Below, piece after piece: positions 40,865 to 49,975 of a stretch of 63,360 nt of DNA. Each line of letters begins with the position of its first letter. Positions within the stretch are counted from its first letter, which is position 1. Position numbers and translations under genes: made by a program. Source of the DNA: Cellulosimicrobium cellulans (GTDB lineage: Bacteria > Actinomycetota > Actinomycetes > Actinomycetales > Cellulomonadaceae); assembly GCF_006539945.1 (NCBI RefSeq), contig NZ_BJNZ01000026.1, positions 1 to 63,360 of the forward strand, given 5' to 3'. The notes under the pieces were generated by a model that ran no database searches, was not told the DNA's origin, and saw only the letters and a program-made list of their open reading frames with translations.

Positions 40865-42055
40865 TCAGTGCACGTGCGCGTCCCGACCCGCGAACCACAC
40901 GGCGACGCCCTGGACCGCCGCCGCGGCGACGAGCAGGAGGAGCGGCAGCGTCCATGCGCCGGTGGCGTCGTGCGCGAGCCCGAGGCCGAGCGGCCCGGTC
41001 GCGGCGAGCAGGTAGCCGGCGCTCTGCGCCATGCCGGAGAGCTCGGACGTGTGGGCGGCGTCGCGGGCGCGCAGGGCCATGAGGGTGAGCGCGAGGCTGA
41101 TGCCGCCGCCCTGGCCGAGGCCCACGAGCACGACCCAGAGCGCCGCGGCGCCGGGTGCGAGGGCCAGCCCGAGCAGACCGGAACCGACGAGCACGACGAG
41201 CACGATCCCGATGCCCCGCTGGCGGCGCATGCGCCCGGCGAGCACCGGGGTCACGAACGACCCGAGGATGCCCGCGAGGTTGCACAGCGCGAGGAGCCAG
41301 CCGCCCGCCTCCGGGGTCCTGCCGAGCGCGACCATGATCTCCGGGAGCCACGCGTTCACGGCGTAGAACGACAGCGACTGCATGCCCATGACGACCGTGA
41401 CGGCCCAGGCGAGCGGGCTCCGCCACACCGCGGAACGGGCGACCCCGGCCCCGGCACCCGCGCCGAACGCCGTCGCGCCGGCCGGGTCGGGCCGCAGCGC
41501 GCGCGGCACCCACACGAGCACCCCGAGGACGGCGAGCACGCCCCACGTAGCGAGCGCGCCGCGCCAGTCGAGACCGGCCGCGGTCGCGACCGGGAGGGTG
41601 AGCCCCGCGGCGAGCGCGGCGCCACCCGACAGCGCCATCGAGTACAGGCCCGTCATGAGGCCGATGCGGTCGGCGAAGTCGCGCTTGATGAGCGCGGGCA
41701 GCAGGACGTTCCCGAGGCCGATCGCGCACCCGGCGACCACGGTCCCGGCGAACAGGCCCCACGTCTCGGGGACGAGCCGGAGCGCGAAGCCGACGCACAG
41801 CACGACGAGGCTCACGAAGAGCGCACGCTCGAGCCCCCAGCGCCGCGCGAGCACGGGCGCGAGCGGCGCGAGGAGCCCGAAGCAGAGGACGGGCAGCGTC
41901 GTGAGCACGCCCGCCGCCGCCGCACTGAGCCCCAGGTCGGCGCGGATCTCGCCCAGCACGGGCGAGATCGACACGACGGCGGGGCGCAGGTTGAGCGAGG
42001 CGAGGACGATCGCGACGACCGCCCCCACCCCCAGCGGACGGCGCAGCCCGCTCAC
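40865..42055 (-). CDS. MFS transporter (CynX/NimT-like)
   Basis: A 396-residue transporter with about 12 membrane helices and the family start LASLNLRPAVVSISPVLGEI. The CynX/NimT group exports or imports small anions and drugs such as cyanate or 2-nitroimidazole; the substrate here is unknown. The GTG start overlaps the stop of the upstream GntR gene by 4 bp (GTGA), so the pair is a regulator-transporter operon. Confidence 0.9.
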   Translation of the reverse strand: MSGLRRPLGVGAVVAIVLASLNLRPAVVSISPVLGEIRADLGLSAAAAGVLTTLPVLCFGLLAPLAPVLARRWGLERALFVSLVVLCVGFALRLVPETWGLFAGTVVAGCAIGLGNVLLPALIKRDFADRIGLMTGLYSMALSGGAALAAGLTLPVATAAGLDWRGALATWGVLAVLGVLVWVPRALRPDPAGATAFGAGAGAGVARSAVWRSPLAWAVTVVMGMQSLSFYAVNAWLPEIMVALGRTPEAGGWLLALCNLAGILGSFVTPVLAGRMRRQRGIGIVLVVLVGSGLLGLALAPGAAALWVVLVGLGQGGGISLALTLMALRARDAAHTSELSGMAQSAGYLLAATGPLGLGLAHDATGAWTLPLLLLVAAAAVQGVAVWFAGRDAHVH

Positions 42056-42771
42056 GCGTCGACCTCCCCGGCTCCCGCGCGACCGGGGCGTTCCGCAGCA
42101 GCCTCCACGAGCTGCGCGCGCACGGCGTCGATCGTCGCAGCCACCGCGCCCTCGGCCGCGTCGGCGTCACCGGCCCGGATCGCGGCCACGACCTCCTCGT
42201 GCCCGGGGACGTCGCGGTGGTGGCGGCGCTGCTCCCCCGTCGGGAAGGTCCGGACGAGCGCGTGGTCGAGGCCGTCGTAGAGGTCGGCGAGCAGCGGGTT
42301 GCCGGCCGCGCGCACGACCTCGGCGTGGAACGCGACGTCGGCGGCCTGGAAGGTGTCCTCGTCGCCGTCGCGGGCCGCGGCCTGGGCCGCGAGCGCGGCG
42401 TCGAGCCGGGCGAGCGCGCTCGTGTCGTGCCGTCCCGCCGCCGCCCGCGCCGCCCCCCGCTCGAGGATGCCGCGCACGTCGAGCACGTGGAAGGCGTCGG
42501 TGGTGCGCGCGCGGCGGGCGAGAGCGGCGTCGAGGCCGTCGGCCGCGCGGACGTAGGTGCCGTCGCCGCGCCGGGGCTCGAGCACGCCCGCGTGCTCGAG
42601 CGCGCGCACGGCCTCGCGCACGGTGTTGCGACCCACGCCGAGCTCGGCCACGAGCTCGGGCTCCGGCGGGATCCGTGTGCCCACCGGCCACTCTCCCCGA
42701 GCGATGCGCTCGCTGAGCCGTTCGACGACGAGCTCGGACACCTTGCGGGGCGGGACGATCGGCTGGTTCAC
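42052..42771 (-). CDS. GntR-family regulator with FCD domain
   Basis: A 239-residue protein. The GntR winged helix (9-73) reads LVVERLSERIARGEWPVGTR and VGRNTVREAVRALEHAGV. The C-terminal FCD domain binds a carboxylic acid-type ligand, with metal-site residues in DVAFHAEVVRAAGN and HEEVVAAI. It likely controls its own operon with the downstream CynX-like transporter. It starts with GTG. Confidence 0.92.
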   Translation of the reverse strand: MNQPIVPPRKVSELVVERLSERIARGEWPVGTRIPPEPELVAELGVGRNTVREAVRALEHAGVLEPRRGDGTYVRAADGLDAALARRARTTDAFHVLDVRGILERGAARAAAGRHDTSALARLDAALAAQAAARDGDEDTFQAADVAFHAEVVRAAGNPLLADLYDGLDHALVRTFPTGEQRRHHRDVPGHEEVVAAIRAGDADAAEGAVAATIDAVRAQLVEAAAERPGRAGAGEVDA

Positions 42772-42783
42772 CGAAAGAACCTA
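42772..42783 (-). promoter_or_regulatory. Candidate leaderless promoter of gntR-MFS operon
   Basis: TAGGTT (42778-42783, minus strand) lies exactly 6 nt before the GTG, with no Shine-Dalgarno sequence. Confidence 0.6.
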
Positions 42784-42905
42784 ACATCCCCTGTTTGCTC
42801 TCGGCGCCGACGGCGGGTCGTACGGGGTCTCTGGTCAGGGGCGGCGCGGACCTCCACACGCCAGGACGGAGATGGGACCGCGATCCCGGACGCCGGACGT
42901 CCGCC

Positions 42906-44747
42906 TCAGTCGTCCCAGCGCACGTCGTGCACCCGGTTCCACCCGATGCCCGCGGCGTCCCACCGGGGAGCCTGCCGCACGATCCGCGCCTCGAAGTCCT
43001 CGAAGTCGCGGTCGGCCTGGGCGGTCCACGCCACCTCGGCGAGCGCGGGCAGGCGGGGGAAGGTCATGAGGTCCACGTAGACGTCGACGTCGACGAACTC
43101 GTCGGTGCTCGTCGGCAGGTGCGTGAGGCTGTCCGGGTAGGAGCGGTCCGACCACAGGGGCGCCTCGACCCCGGCGACACGTCCGGCGACGTCGACCTTC
43201 CGCTCCGGGTCGAGGGTCGACGTCAGCTCCGTCTCCGGGTCCCACGAGTACGCGCGCTCGAGGTCGATCCGCGCGGCCCACTCGAGCCCGTACGGGGTGA
43301 GGTCGTCGTACCTCATGTCGAGGTACGTCCGGTCCGCGGGCGACATGACGAGGTCGGCGCCCGCGGCGAGCGCCGCGCGGACCTCCTGGACGTCCGCGGT
43401 CTCGCGCGCGGTCCCGATGAGCCCCTGGTTGCGCTCGCCCACGCCCCAGTACTGGATCAGGCTGCCCTCCGGCAGGGTCGCGCCCTGAGCCCACTGGTGC
43501 CAGCCCATGACCGTGCGCCCGTGCTCCTCCGCGACGATCTCGTTCGCCGCCGCGGTGTAGTTCTCGTACCACCCCTCGGCAGGGCTGGGGGCCTCGTCCC
43601 CGCCCAGGTGGACGTACGGGCCCGGGTTCTGCGCGACCACGGCCGCGAGCACGGTGTCGAGGTACTCCCGGACCGCCGGCATGTTCTCGTCGCTCGAGCA
43701 GATCATGGGGTTGTTCACCTCCGGTCCCCAGTACGGCTCGCCGGGCGTCCCGTCGCAGCGCAACGACCCCAGGACGGACTGCGCGGCGAGCGTGTGCCCG
43801 GGCCCGTCGATCTCGGGGACGACGGTGACGAAGCGCTCGGCCGCGTAGTCGACGATCTGCGCGTACTCCTCGGGCGTGTAGAACCAGGGCCCGCCCGTCC
43901 CCGGCGGCCACCCCTCCTGCGTCCGACCGCCCACCTCGGTCAGCCCTGGCAGGCCGTCGACCGTGAGCCGCCAGCCCTGGTCGTCGGACAGGTGCAGGTG
44001 CAGCACGTTGAGGCGGTAGTCCGCGAGGTGGTCGACGAACCGCTGGACGTCCTCGACCGGGGCGAAGCGCCGCGCGACGTCGAGCATCGCGCCGCGGTAC
44101 GCGTAGCGCGGCGCGTCCGCGATCTCGACCGCCGGCACCTCCCACGCGACGCCGTCGGCCGGGGCGGACGCCTCGACCTCGGGGGGCAGGAGCTGGAGCA
44201 GCGTGCGCGTGCCGCGGTACAGGCCTGCGGGCGTCGTGCTGGCGAGCACGACGCCGTCCTCCCCGGCTTCGAGGGTGTAGGCCTCGGCCGCGGGGTCGTC
44301 GAGCAGGCCGTGAGGGTCCCAGGACTCGCCGCCCGGCTCGAGCCGGAGCACCACGGACCCCGCCTCCCCGGCAGGCTCGACCCCGGCAGGCTCGTCCCCG
44401 GCGTCCCCGGCGTCCCTGGCGTCCCCGAGGACCGGCTCGACCGGAAGGTCGAGCGCCGTGGGCGTCCGTAGCTCCGCGGCGAGCAGCTCGCCCACGCGGA
44501 CCGCGCCCTCCTGCCCGACGGCGCTGCCCGCCGCCGCGTCGACGACGACCCGGGTCGCGTCGTCGAGCACGAAGGGCGCGGCGTCCGAGACCTCGACCGA
44601 CGCCGGGAGCGGGACGAGCCCGAGCTCCTGCGCGTTCGGCGCCCCGCCGGGGGCGGACGTGCAGCCGGCGAGGGCCACGACCCCGCCCACCCCGATCGCG
44701 GTGAGCACGGCGAACGTCGGTCGCGCCGAGCGCCTGCCAGCATTCAT
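42906..44747 (-). CDS. Secreted beta-N-acetylhexosaminidase lipoprotein (GH20)
   Basis: A 613-residue lipoprotein. The signal peptide ends in VALAGC (lipid-modified Cys29). A GH20 domain-2-like region is followed by the catalytic barrel with HLHLSDDQGWRL and the catalytic Asp-Glu pair in HLGGDEA. It removes terminal GlcNAc or GalNAc from chitin fragments or glycans outside the cell. The N-terminal region contains a short Gly/Asp/Glu/Pro repeat tract, encoded by tandem repeats at about 44349-44420. A TAGGGT -10 box lies at 44801-44806 on the minus strand and AGGGG before the ATG. The ATG at 44747 was preferred over an upstream frame start because it directly precedes the signal peptide. Confidence 0.93.
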   Translation of the reverse strand: MNAGRRSARPTFAVLTAIGVGGVVALAGCTSAPGGAPNAQELGLVPLPASVEVSDAAPFVLDDATRVVVDAAAGSAVGQEGAVRVGELLAAELRTPTALDLPVEPVLGDARDAGDAGDEPAGVEPAGEAGSVVLRLEPGGESWDPHGLLDDPAAEAYTLEAGEDGVVLASTTPAGLYRGTRTLLQLLPPEVEASAPADGVAWEVPAVEIADAPRYAYRGAMLDVARRFAPVEDVQRFVDHLADYRLNVLHLHLSDDQGWRLTVDGLPGLTEVGGRTQEGWPPGTGGPWFYTPEEYAQIVDYAAERFVTVVPEIDGPGHTLAAQSVLGSLRCDGTPGEPYWGPEVNNPMICSSDENMPAVREYLDTVLAAVVAQNPGPYVHLGGDEAPSPAEGWYENYTAAANEIVAEEHGRTVMGWHQWAQGATLPEGSLIQYWGVGERNQGLIGTARETADVQEVRAALAAGADLVMSPADRTYLDMRYDDLTPYGLEWAARIDLERAYSWDPETELTSTLDPERKVDVAGRVAGVEAPLWSDRSYPDSLTHLPTSTDEFVDVDVYVDLMTFPRLPALAEVAWTAQADRDFEDFEARIVRQAPRWDAAGIGWNRVHDVRWDD

Positions 44748-44909
44748 GAGGACCCCTGCCGAACTCGCCGCGCGGACGGCCGTCGTCCGCACCGCTGCCG
44801 ACCCTAGCGCTCCCCCGCCGGCCGCCGCGAGGTCTTTCGCGACGCCCCCAGGTACCGCGCCAGGAGCCGCACCTCGTGCGCCGCGGCACGACCCGCCGCG
44901 CAGCGGGCG

Positions 44910-45542
44910 TCAGGCTGTCTGGACGAACTGCGTGACGGCGTCGGCGACGAGCTGGACCGCGATGGCCGCGAGCAGGAGGCCGGCGATGCGCGTGACGAGG
45001 ATGGTCCCGGAGTCGCCGAGCACGCGGTTGATCACGTTCGCGAAGCGCATGGAGAGCCAGAGGCACACGTGCACCGCGACGACGCCCGCGACGATCGCGA
45101 CCCACTCCGCGACGCCGCCCCCGCGCTCCCCCGCGCGCTGCACGAACACCATGGTCGCGACGATCGCGCCCGGGCCCGCGAGCAGCGGCGTCCCGAGCGG
45201 TACGAGCGCGACGTTGACGCCCTTGTTGCCCGACGGCTGCGGCTCCTCCATCTTGCCCGTGAGCAGCTCCATCGCGACGAGGAGCAGCAGCAGGCCGCCC
45301 GCGGTCTGGAGCGCGGGCAGCGAGATGTGCATGTAGCTGAGGATCTGCTGGCCGAACGCCGCGAACGCGACGATCACGCCGAACGCGACGAGGATCGCGG
45401 TGCGCGCCGCCTGGTTGCGCTGCTTGGCACCCATCGCGCTCGTCAGGCCCAGGAACACCGGCACGGTGCCGGGCGGGTCCATGATGACGAACAGGGTGAC
45501 GAAGACCTCCGTGAAGAGCCGGACGTCGAAGACCTCGTTCAT
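44910..45542 (-). CDS. MarC-family integral membrane protein
   Basis: A 210-residue protein with about six membrane helices and the MarC pattern VTLFVIMDPPGTVPVFLGLT and PLLAGPGAI. The family's transport role is unproven despite its original name. It follows the PHP gene by 7 bp and is probably co-transcribed. No strong ribosome site is visible. Confidence 0.9.
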   Translation of the reverse strand: MNEVFDVRLFTEVFVTLFVIMDPPGTVPVFLGLTSAMGAKQRNQAARTAILVAFGVIVAFAAFGQQILSYMHISLPALQTAGGLLLLLVAMELLTGKMEEPQPSGNKGVNVALVPLGTPLLAGPGAIVATMVFVQRAGERGGGVAEWVAIVAGVVAVHVCLWLSMRFANVINRVLGDSGTILVTRIAGLLLAAIAVQLVADAVTQFVQTA

Positions 45543-45549
45543 CGTCCGA

Positions 45550-46389
45550 TCATCGGATCACGTCCAACTGTCCCAGCTCCTCGATCTGCTCCAGCACGGT
45601 CGGTGCTGTCGTGTTCTCCCCGAGCCGGTTCGGTTTGCCGGCTCCGTGGTAGTCGCTCGACCCGGTGACGAACAGGCCCAGGGTGCGGGCCAGGTCCTCG
45701 AGCCGTGCGCGCTGACGCTCGTCGTGGTCGCGGTGGAACACCTCGAGCCCGACGAGGCCCGCCGCGGTCATCTCCTCGATCACCGCGTCGGACACGACGC
45801 GCCCTCGCCCGTCCGCGCCCGGGTGGGCGAAGACGGGGACGCCCCCCGCGGCACGGATCCCCCGCACCGCCGCGACGGCGTCGGGCGCGTAGTGGGGCAC
45901 GTAGTACGGGGTGTCGGTGGCGAGGATCGTCGCGAACGCCGCCGAGCGGTCGGGCGAGAGCCCTGCCGCGACGAGCGCGTCCGCGATGTGCGGTCGCCCG
46001 ATCGTCGTGCCCTCGACGGTCTGCGCGAGCACATCATCCCACGTGATCGGGTAGTCCTCGGCGATGAGGTCGACCATCCGCCGGGCCCGGCTCGTGCGCG
46101 CGTCGCGCGTGCGGTCGAGCTCCGCGAGGAGCGCCGCGTGCGCGGGGTCGTGCAGGTAGGAGAGCAGGTGCACGCTGATGCGACCCGAGCGCGCCGAGAT
46201 CTCCGCGCCGCGCACGAGGGCGACGCCGTGGCGCAGCGCGGCGTCCGTCGCCTGCGCCCAGCCGGCGGTCGTGTCGTGGTCCGTGAGCGCGACGACGTCC
46301 AGCCCGGCCGCGGCCGCGGCTTCGACGACCTCCCCCGGCGCGTCCGTGCCGTCCGACGCGGTCGAGTGGGTGTGGAGGTCGATGCGCAC
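45550..46389 (-). CDS. PHP-domain phosphoesterase
   Basis: A 279-residue enzyme. The four PHP metal-binding motifs are complete: DLHTHSTASDG, LTDHDT, GAEIS and FAHPG, then SDYHG near the end. Close homologues are 3',5'-nucleoside bisphosphate phosphatases or RNA/DNA trinucleotide phosphatases (RnaAM-type). It is cytosolic. The GTG start has a -10-like box 7 nt upstream and begins directly at the first metal motif. Confidence 0.9.
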   Translation of the reverse strand: MRIDLHTHSTASDGTDAPGEVVEAAAAAGLDVVALTDHDTTAGWAQATDAALRHGVALVRGAEISARSGRISVHLLSYLHDPAHAALLAELDRTRDARTSRARRMVDLIAEDYPITWDDVLAQTVEGTTIGRPHIADALVAAGLSPDRSAAFATILATDTPYYVPHYAPDAVAAVRGIRAAGGVPVFAHPGADGRGRVVSDAVIEEMTAAGLVGLEVFHRDHDERQRARLEDLARTLGLFVTGSSDYHGAGKPNRLGENTTAPTVLEQIEELGQLDVIR

Positions 46390-46402
46390 GGGACCCAGGA
46401 TA
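46390..46402 (-). promoter_or_regulatory. Candidate leaderless promoter of PHP-MarC operon
   Basis: TATCCT (46397-46402, minus strand) lies 7 nt before the GTG. Confidence 0.6.
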
Positions 46403-46507
46403 GTGACGGCACACGGGGTCGGCGGCACGGGACCCGCACACGATGTGCACACAGGGCGCGGCCCCTCCCCACGGCCGTCCCAGGCTGGGGTGCCACAGTC
46501 GGGAGCG

Positions 46508-47410
46508 ATGACCCCCACGACGCACGCCCCCGCCCCCTCCCCCGTCGCCCTCCTCACCCCGCCCGGCCACCGCACCGACGCGTCCGCCGACGGTTCCGAG
46601 CGCCCGCCCGCCGTCGTCTTCGTGCACGGCATGCGCACGTCCGGCGCGATCTGGGACCGCCAGGTGGAGCACGTGCGCGCGCTGGGGCACGACGCCGTCG
46701 CCGTGGACCTGCCCGCGCACGGCGCCCGCGCGCACGAGCGATTCACGCTCGACCGGTCCTTCGAGGTGATCGACGAGGCCGCCGCCTCGTTCGGCCCGGG
46801 CCGCCGGGTCGTCCTGGTCGGGCTCTCGCTCGGCGGATACACCTCGCTCGCCTGGGCGGCCCGCCGCCCGGCCCGCCTCGCGGGCGTCGTCGCCGCGGCC
46901 TGCACGTCCGACCCCAAGGGCAAGCCCGTCGCGCTCTACCGCGACGTCGCGCGCCTCGTCGTCGCGGGCGGGGGCGCCGTCGGGCGCGGTGCTCGCTGGG
47001 CCGCGCGCACGAGCGCGGCCGCGTGGGGCACGATCGCCCGGGGCGGGCGCTCGCTCCCGGGCGGTGCGGCGTCGTCCTACGCGCTCGCCGGCCCGGCCGA
47101 CACGGGCACGCCGACCCCGGCCGCGCCCGGCTGGCACGTCGTCACGGATGCCCTCTCCCAGCTCGCGGGCCGCTCGTGGCTGGCCCACGTGCGCGACGTC
47201 GACGTGCCGGTGTGGCTCGTCAACGGCGCCCGCGACCACATGCGGCTCGACGAGCAGCGCTATCTCGCCGCGGCCGCGGACGCCGCGCTCGTCGTCGTGC
47301 CGCGCGCCGGTCACGACGTCAACAGCGAGGCCCCCGAGGCGTTCAACCGCGTGCTCGGGCGCGCGCTCGCGGACTTCGGCCGCGTGCGCGGTGCGAGACT
47401 GGGGGCATGA
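46508..47410 (+). CDS. Alpha/beta hydrolase
   Basis: A 300-residue hydrolase. The oxyanion region is VVFVHGMRTSGAIWD, the nucleophile elbow GLSLGGYTSLAWA gives the catalytic Ser, and late Asp (NGARDHMRL) and His (RAGHDVNSEAP) complete the triad. Substrate unknown. A weak GGGAG precedes the ATG. Its stop overlaps the aminopeptidase P start by 4 bp (ATGA). Confidence 0.9.
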   Translation: MTPTTHAPAPSPVALLTPPGHRTDASADGSERPPAVVFVHGMRTSGAIWDRQVEHVRALGHDAVAVDLPAHGARAHERFTLDRSFEVIDEAAASFGPGRRVVLVGLSLGGYTSLAWAARRPARLAGVVAAACTSDPKGKPVALYRDVARLVVAGGGAVGRGARWAARTSAAAWGTIARGGRSLPGGAASSYALAGPADTGTPTPAAPGWHVVTDALSQLAGRSWLAHVRDVDVPVWLVNGARDHMRLDEQRYLAAAADAALVVVPRAGHDVNSEAPEAFNRVLGRALADFGRVRGARLGA

Positions 47411-49044
47411 CCGACGCCACCCCCGTCACGCCCGAGCCCACGTCCGAGACGCCCGACCGGGCCCCCGAGCACGCCGGCGAGGGCCAGGACCTGGCCGCGC
47501 GCGGCAGCAACCGCTCGCAGCGCCCCGACTCCGACGCGTTCAAGGCCTTCATCACGAGCGGCTGGGCTCCGCGCGCGGAGCTCCACGTCGAGCCCCTCCC
47601 GGCCGCCGCGTTCACCGTCGCCCGCCGCGCCGCGCTGTCCGCCCGGTTCCCGGGCGCGCGCCTCGTGGTGCCCGCCGGCCCGCTGAAGACGCGCTCGAAC
47701 GACACCGACTACCGGTTCCGCCCGCACTCGGCGTTCGCGCACCTCACCGGCTACGGGACGGACCAGGAGCCCGACGCGGTGCTCGTGCTGCACCCCGTGG
47801 AGCCCGGGACCGGCGACGGCGGCTCCGACCACCACGCCGTGCTCTACGTGCGCCCGCTCGCCGCGCGCGACACCGAGGAGTTCTACGCCGACTCGCGCTA
47901 CGGCGAGTTCTGGGTGGGCGCGCGACCGTCGCTCGACGACGTCACGACCGCCACCGGCGTCGAGGCCCGCCACGTGGACGAGCTGCGCGACGCGCTCGCG
48001 AAGGACGTCGGCCCGGGCGGGGTGACGCTGCTCGTCGTCGCGGGCGCCGACGAGGCCGTCGAGGCGCTCGTCGAGGCGATCCGCGCCGAGGCCGGGCTGG
48101 ACGACGTCGAGGCCGCCCAGGACGAGCAGCTCACCGAGGCCGAGTGGCTCGCGCGCGCGGAGGCCGCCTACAGGCGCACGGACGCCGCGCTCGTCGAGGC
48201 AGTCTCCGAGCTGCGGCTCGTCAAGGACGCGCACGAGGTCGAGCAGATGCGCGAGGCCGTCGCCGCGACGATCGCGGGCTTCGAGGAGGTCGTGCGGAAC
48301 CTGGCGCGCGCCGTCGAGCACCGGCGCGGCGAGCGCGTCATCGAGACGACGTTCGACGCGCACGCGCGCCTCGAGGGCAACACGGTCGGCTACGAGACGA
48401 TCGCCGCGGCCGGCGAGCACGCGACGACGCTGCACTGGATCCGCAACGACGGTGTCGTGCGCACGGGCGAGCTCGTGCTGCTCGACGCGGGCGTCGAGGT
48501 CGACTCGCTCTACACCGCGGACGTCACGCGCACGCTGCCCGTGGACGGCGAGTACACCGAGGTCCAGCGGCGCGTGTACCAGGCGGTGCTCGACGCCGCG
48601 GACGCCGCGTTCGCCGTCGCCGTGCCGGGCGCGCGCTTCCGCGACGTGCACGCCGCCGCGATGGAGGTCGTCGCCGCGCGCCTCGAGGAGTGGGGCCTGC
48701 TCCCGGTGAGCGCCGCCGAGTCGCTGTCACCCGACGGGCAGCAGCACCGCCGCTGGATGGTGCACGGCACGAGCCACCACCTCGGCCTCGACGTGCACGA
48801 CTGCGCCCAGGCGCGCCGCGAGCTCTACCTCGACGGGGTCCTGGAGCCCGGCATGGTCTTCACGATCGAGCCGGGCCTGTACTTCAAGGCGGACGACCTC
48901 GCCGTCCCGGAGGAGTACCGGGGCATCGGCGTCCGCATCGAGGACGACGTGCTCGTGACGGCCGACGGCAACGAGAACCTCTCGGCCGCGCTCCCCCGCC
49001 GCCCCGAGGACGTCGAGGCCTGGATGGCGCGCCTGCGCGGCTGA
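47407..49044 (+). CDS. pepP: Xaa-Pro aminopeptidase (aminopeptidase P, M24B)
   Basis: A 545-residue metallopeptidase. After an acidic N-terminal tail, an N-terminal creatinase-like domain (DYRFRPHSAFAHLTGY) precedes the pita-bread catalytic domain. Metal ligands are visible: Asp pair in LLDAGVEVDSLYTADVTR, His in HGTSHHLGLDVHD, and Glu in TIEPGLYF and RIEDDVLVT. It removes N-terminal residues preceding proline in the cytosol. It is coupled to the hydrolase gene by ATGA overlap. GAGACT exactly 6 nt upstream is a weak leaderless-type box. Confidence 0.93.
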   Translation: MTDATPVTPEPTSETPDRAPEHAGEGQDLAARGSNRSQRPDSDAFKAFITSGWAPRAELHVEPLPAAAFTVARRAALSARFPGARLVVPAGPLKTRSNDTDYRFRPHSAFAHLTGYGTDQEPDAVLVLHPVEPGTGDGGSDHHAVLYVRPLAARDTEEFYADSRYGEFWVGARPSLDDVTTATGVEARHVDELRDALAKDVGPGGVTLLVVAGADEAVEALVEAIRAEAGLDDVEAAQDEQLTEAEWLARAEAAYRRTDAALVEAVSELRLVKDAHEVEQMREAVAATIAGFEEVVRNLARAVEHRRGERVIETTFDAHARLEGNTVGYETIAAAGEHATTLHWIRNDGVVRTGELVLLDAGVEVDSLYTADVTRTLPVDGEYTEVQRRVYQAVLDAADAAFAVAVPGARFRDVHAAAMEVVAARLEEWGLLPVSAAESLSPDGQQHRRWMVHGTSHHLGLDVHDCAQARRELYLDGVLEPGMVFTIEPGLYFKADDLAVPEEYRGIGVRIEDDVLVTADGNENLSAALPRRPEDVEAWMARLRG

Positions 49045-49054
49045 TCCGCGTCCG

Positions 49055-49843
49055 TCAGGCGGGGCGCTCGGGCTGGTCGGGCTGGTCGGGCTGCTGCGCC
49101 CCGGGCGCAGGCTGGGCGTCGGGCTGGGCGTCGGCGGGCTGGTCCGACGTCGGGCGCATGGCGCCGTAGCGCGGCTCTCCGGTCGGCGTGGTCCAGCGGG
49201 GGTCGGGGGTCCGGGCCGGCGGCGCGACCGGGGGCGTGGGCGCGGAAGCGGGAGCTGCGGCCGCCGGCGGCTCGGGCGCCGGCGCGGTCGGTGCGGGAGG
49301 CGGGGTCGCCCCGGGCGTGCCCCACGTCGGGTTCGCGGGGGCGGCCGGCGCGCGGACCCCGCCCGCGCCCTCCGGCATCCGCGACAGGAGCTGGCGCGCG
49401 TCGCCCGCGCGCTCGGGAGCGCAGAGGATCCCGTACGACGACGCGACGATCTGGCTCTGCGACGTGAAGTCGCGCTTGCCCTGCGTGAGCGCGTACGACA
49501 GCACCGAGAAGAGCAGCCCGAACCCGGCGCCGATCCCGATGGCGGTGAGCACGAACGCGCCGTCACCGGAGAAGAGGAACAGCAGCAGACCGACGAAGAG
49601 GCCGAACCACGCGCCGGACGCCGCGCCCGCGATCGCGACGCGCCCGTACGTGAGCCGGCCCGTCACGCGCTCGACCATCTTGAGGTCGGTGCCGACGATC
49701 GTCACGAGCTCGACCGCGAACTTGTTGTCGGAGAGGAAGTCGACCGCCTTCTGCGCCTCGAGGTAGGTCGCGTACGACGCGATCTCCTCACCGCGGGGCG
49801 GGGTGGGGACACGGGGGACGGCACCCGGGCGTGACATGCTCAT
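49055..49843 (-). CDS. General stress (YflT/GSP17M-like) membrane protein
   Basis: A 262-residue protein. The N-terminal general-stress-protein domain (EIASYATYLEAQKAVDFLSDN, about residues 18-75) is followed by two membrane segments (about 70-90 and 96-115) and a Pro/Ala-rich C-terminal tail of about 110 residues. The function is unknown. The ATG is preferred because a CAGACT hexamer lies 6 nt upstream; a second in-frame ATG lies two codons in. Confidence 0.8.
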   Translation of the reverse strand: MSMSRPGAVPRVPTPPRGEEIASYATYLEAQKAVDFLSDNKFAVELVTIVGTDLKMVERVTGRLTYGRVAIAGAASGAWFGLFVGLLLFLFSGDGAFVLTAIGIGAGFGLLFSVLSYALTQGKRDFTSQSQIVASSYGILCAPERAGDARQLLSRMPEGAGGVRAPAAPANPTWGTPGATPPPAPTAPAPEPPAAAAPASAPTPPVAPPARTPDPRWTTPTGEPRYGAMRPTSDQPADAQPDAQPAPGAQQPDQPDQPERPA

Positions 49844-49963
49844 TCGCCCAGTCTGTCCTACTCGTGCTGCCGGCGCGAGGCCCGCGCTCCCGCGCGTCCG
49901 CGGCTCCGGACCGCCCGGGGGCGCCACCCACCGGAGGAACGCGCGGCGACCGGGGCGCGTGCG

Positions 49964-49975
49964 TAGGCTGGCCGC
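49964..49975 (+). promoter_or_regulatory. Candidate leaderless promoter of MgtE-N/CBS gene
   Basis: TAGGCT (49964-49969) lies exactly 6 nt before the GTG, with no Shine-Dalgarno sequence. Confidence 0.6.
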
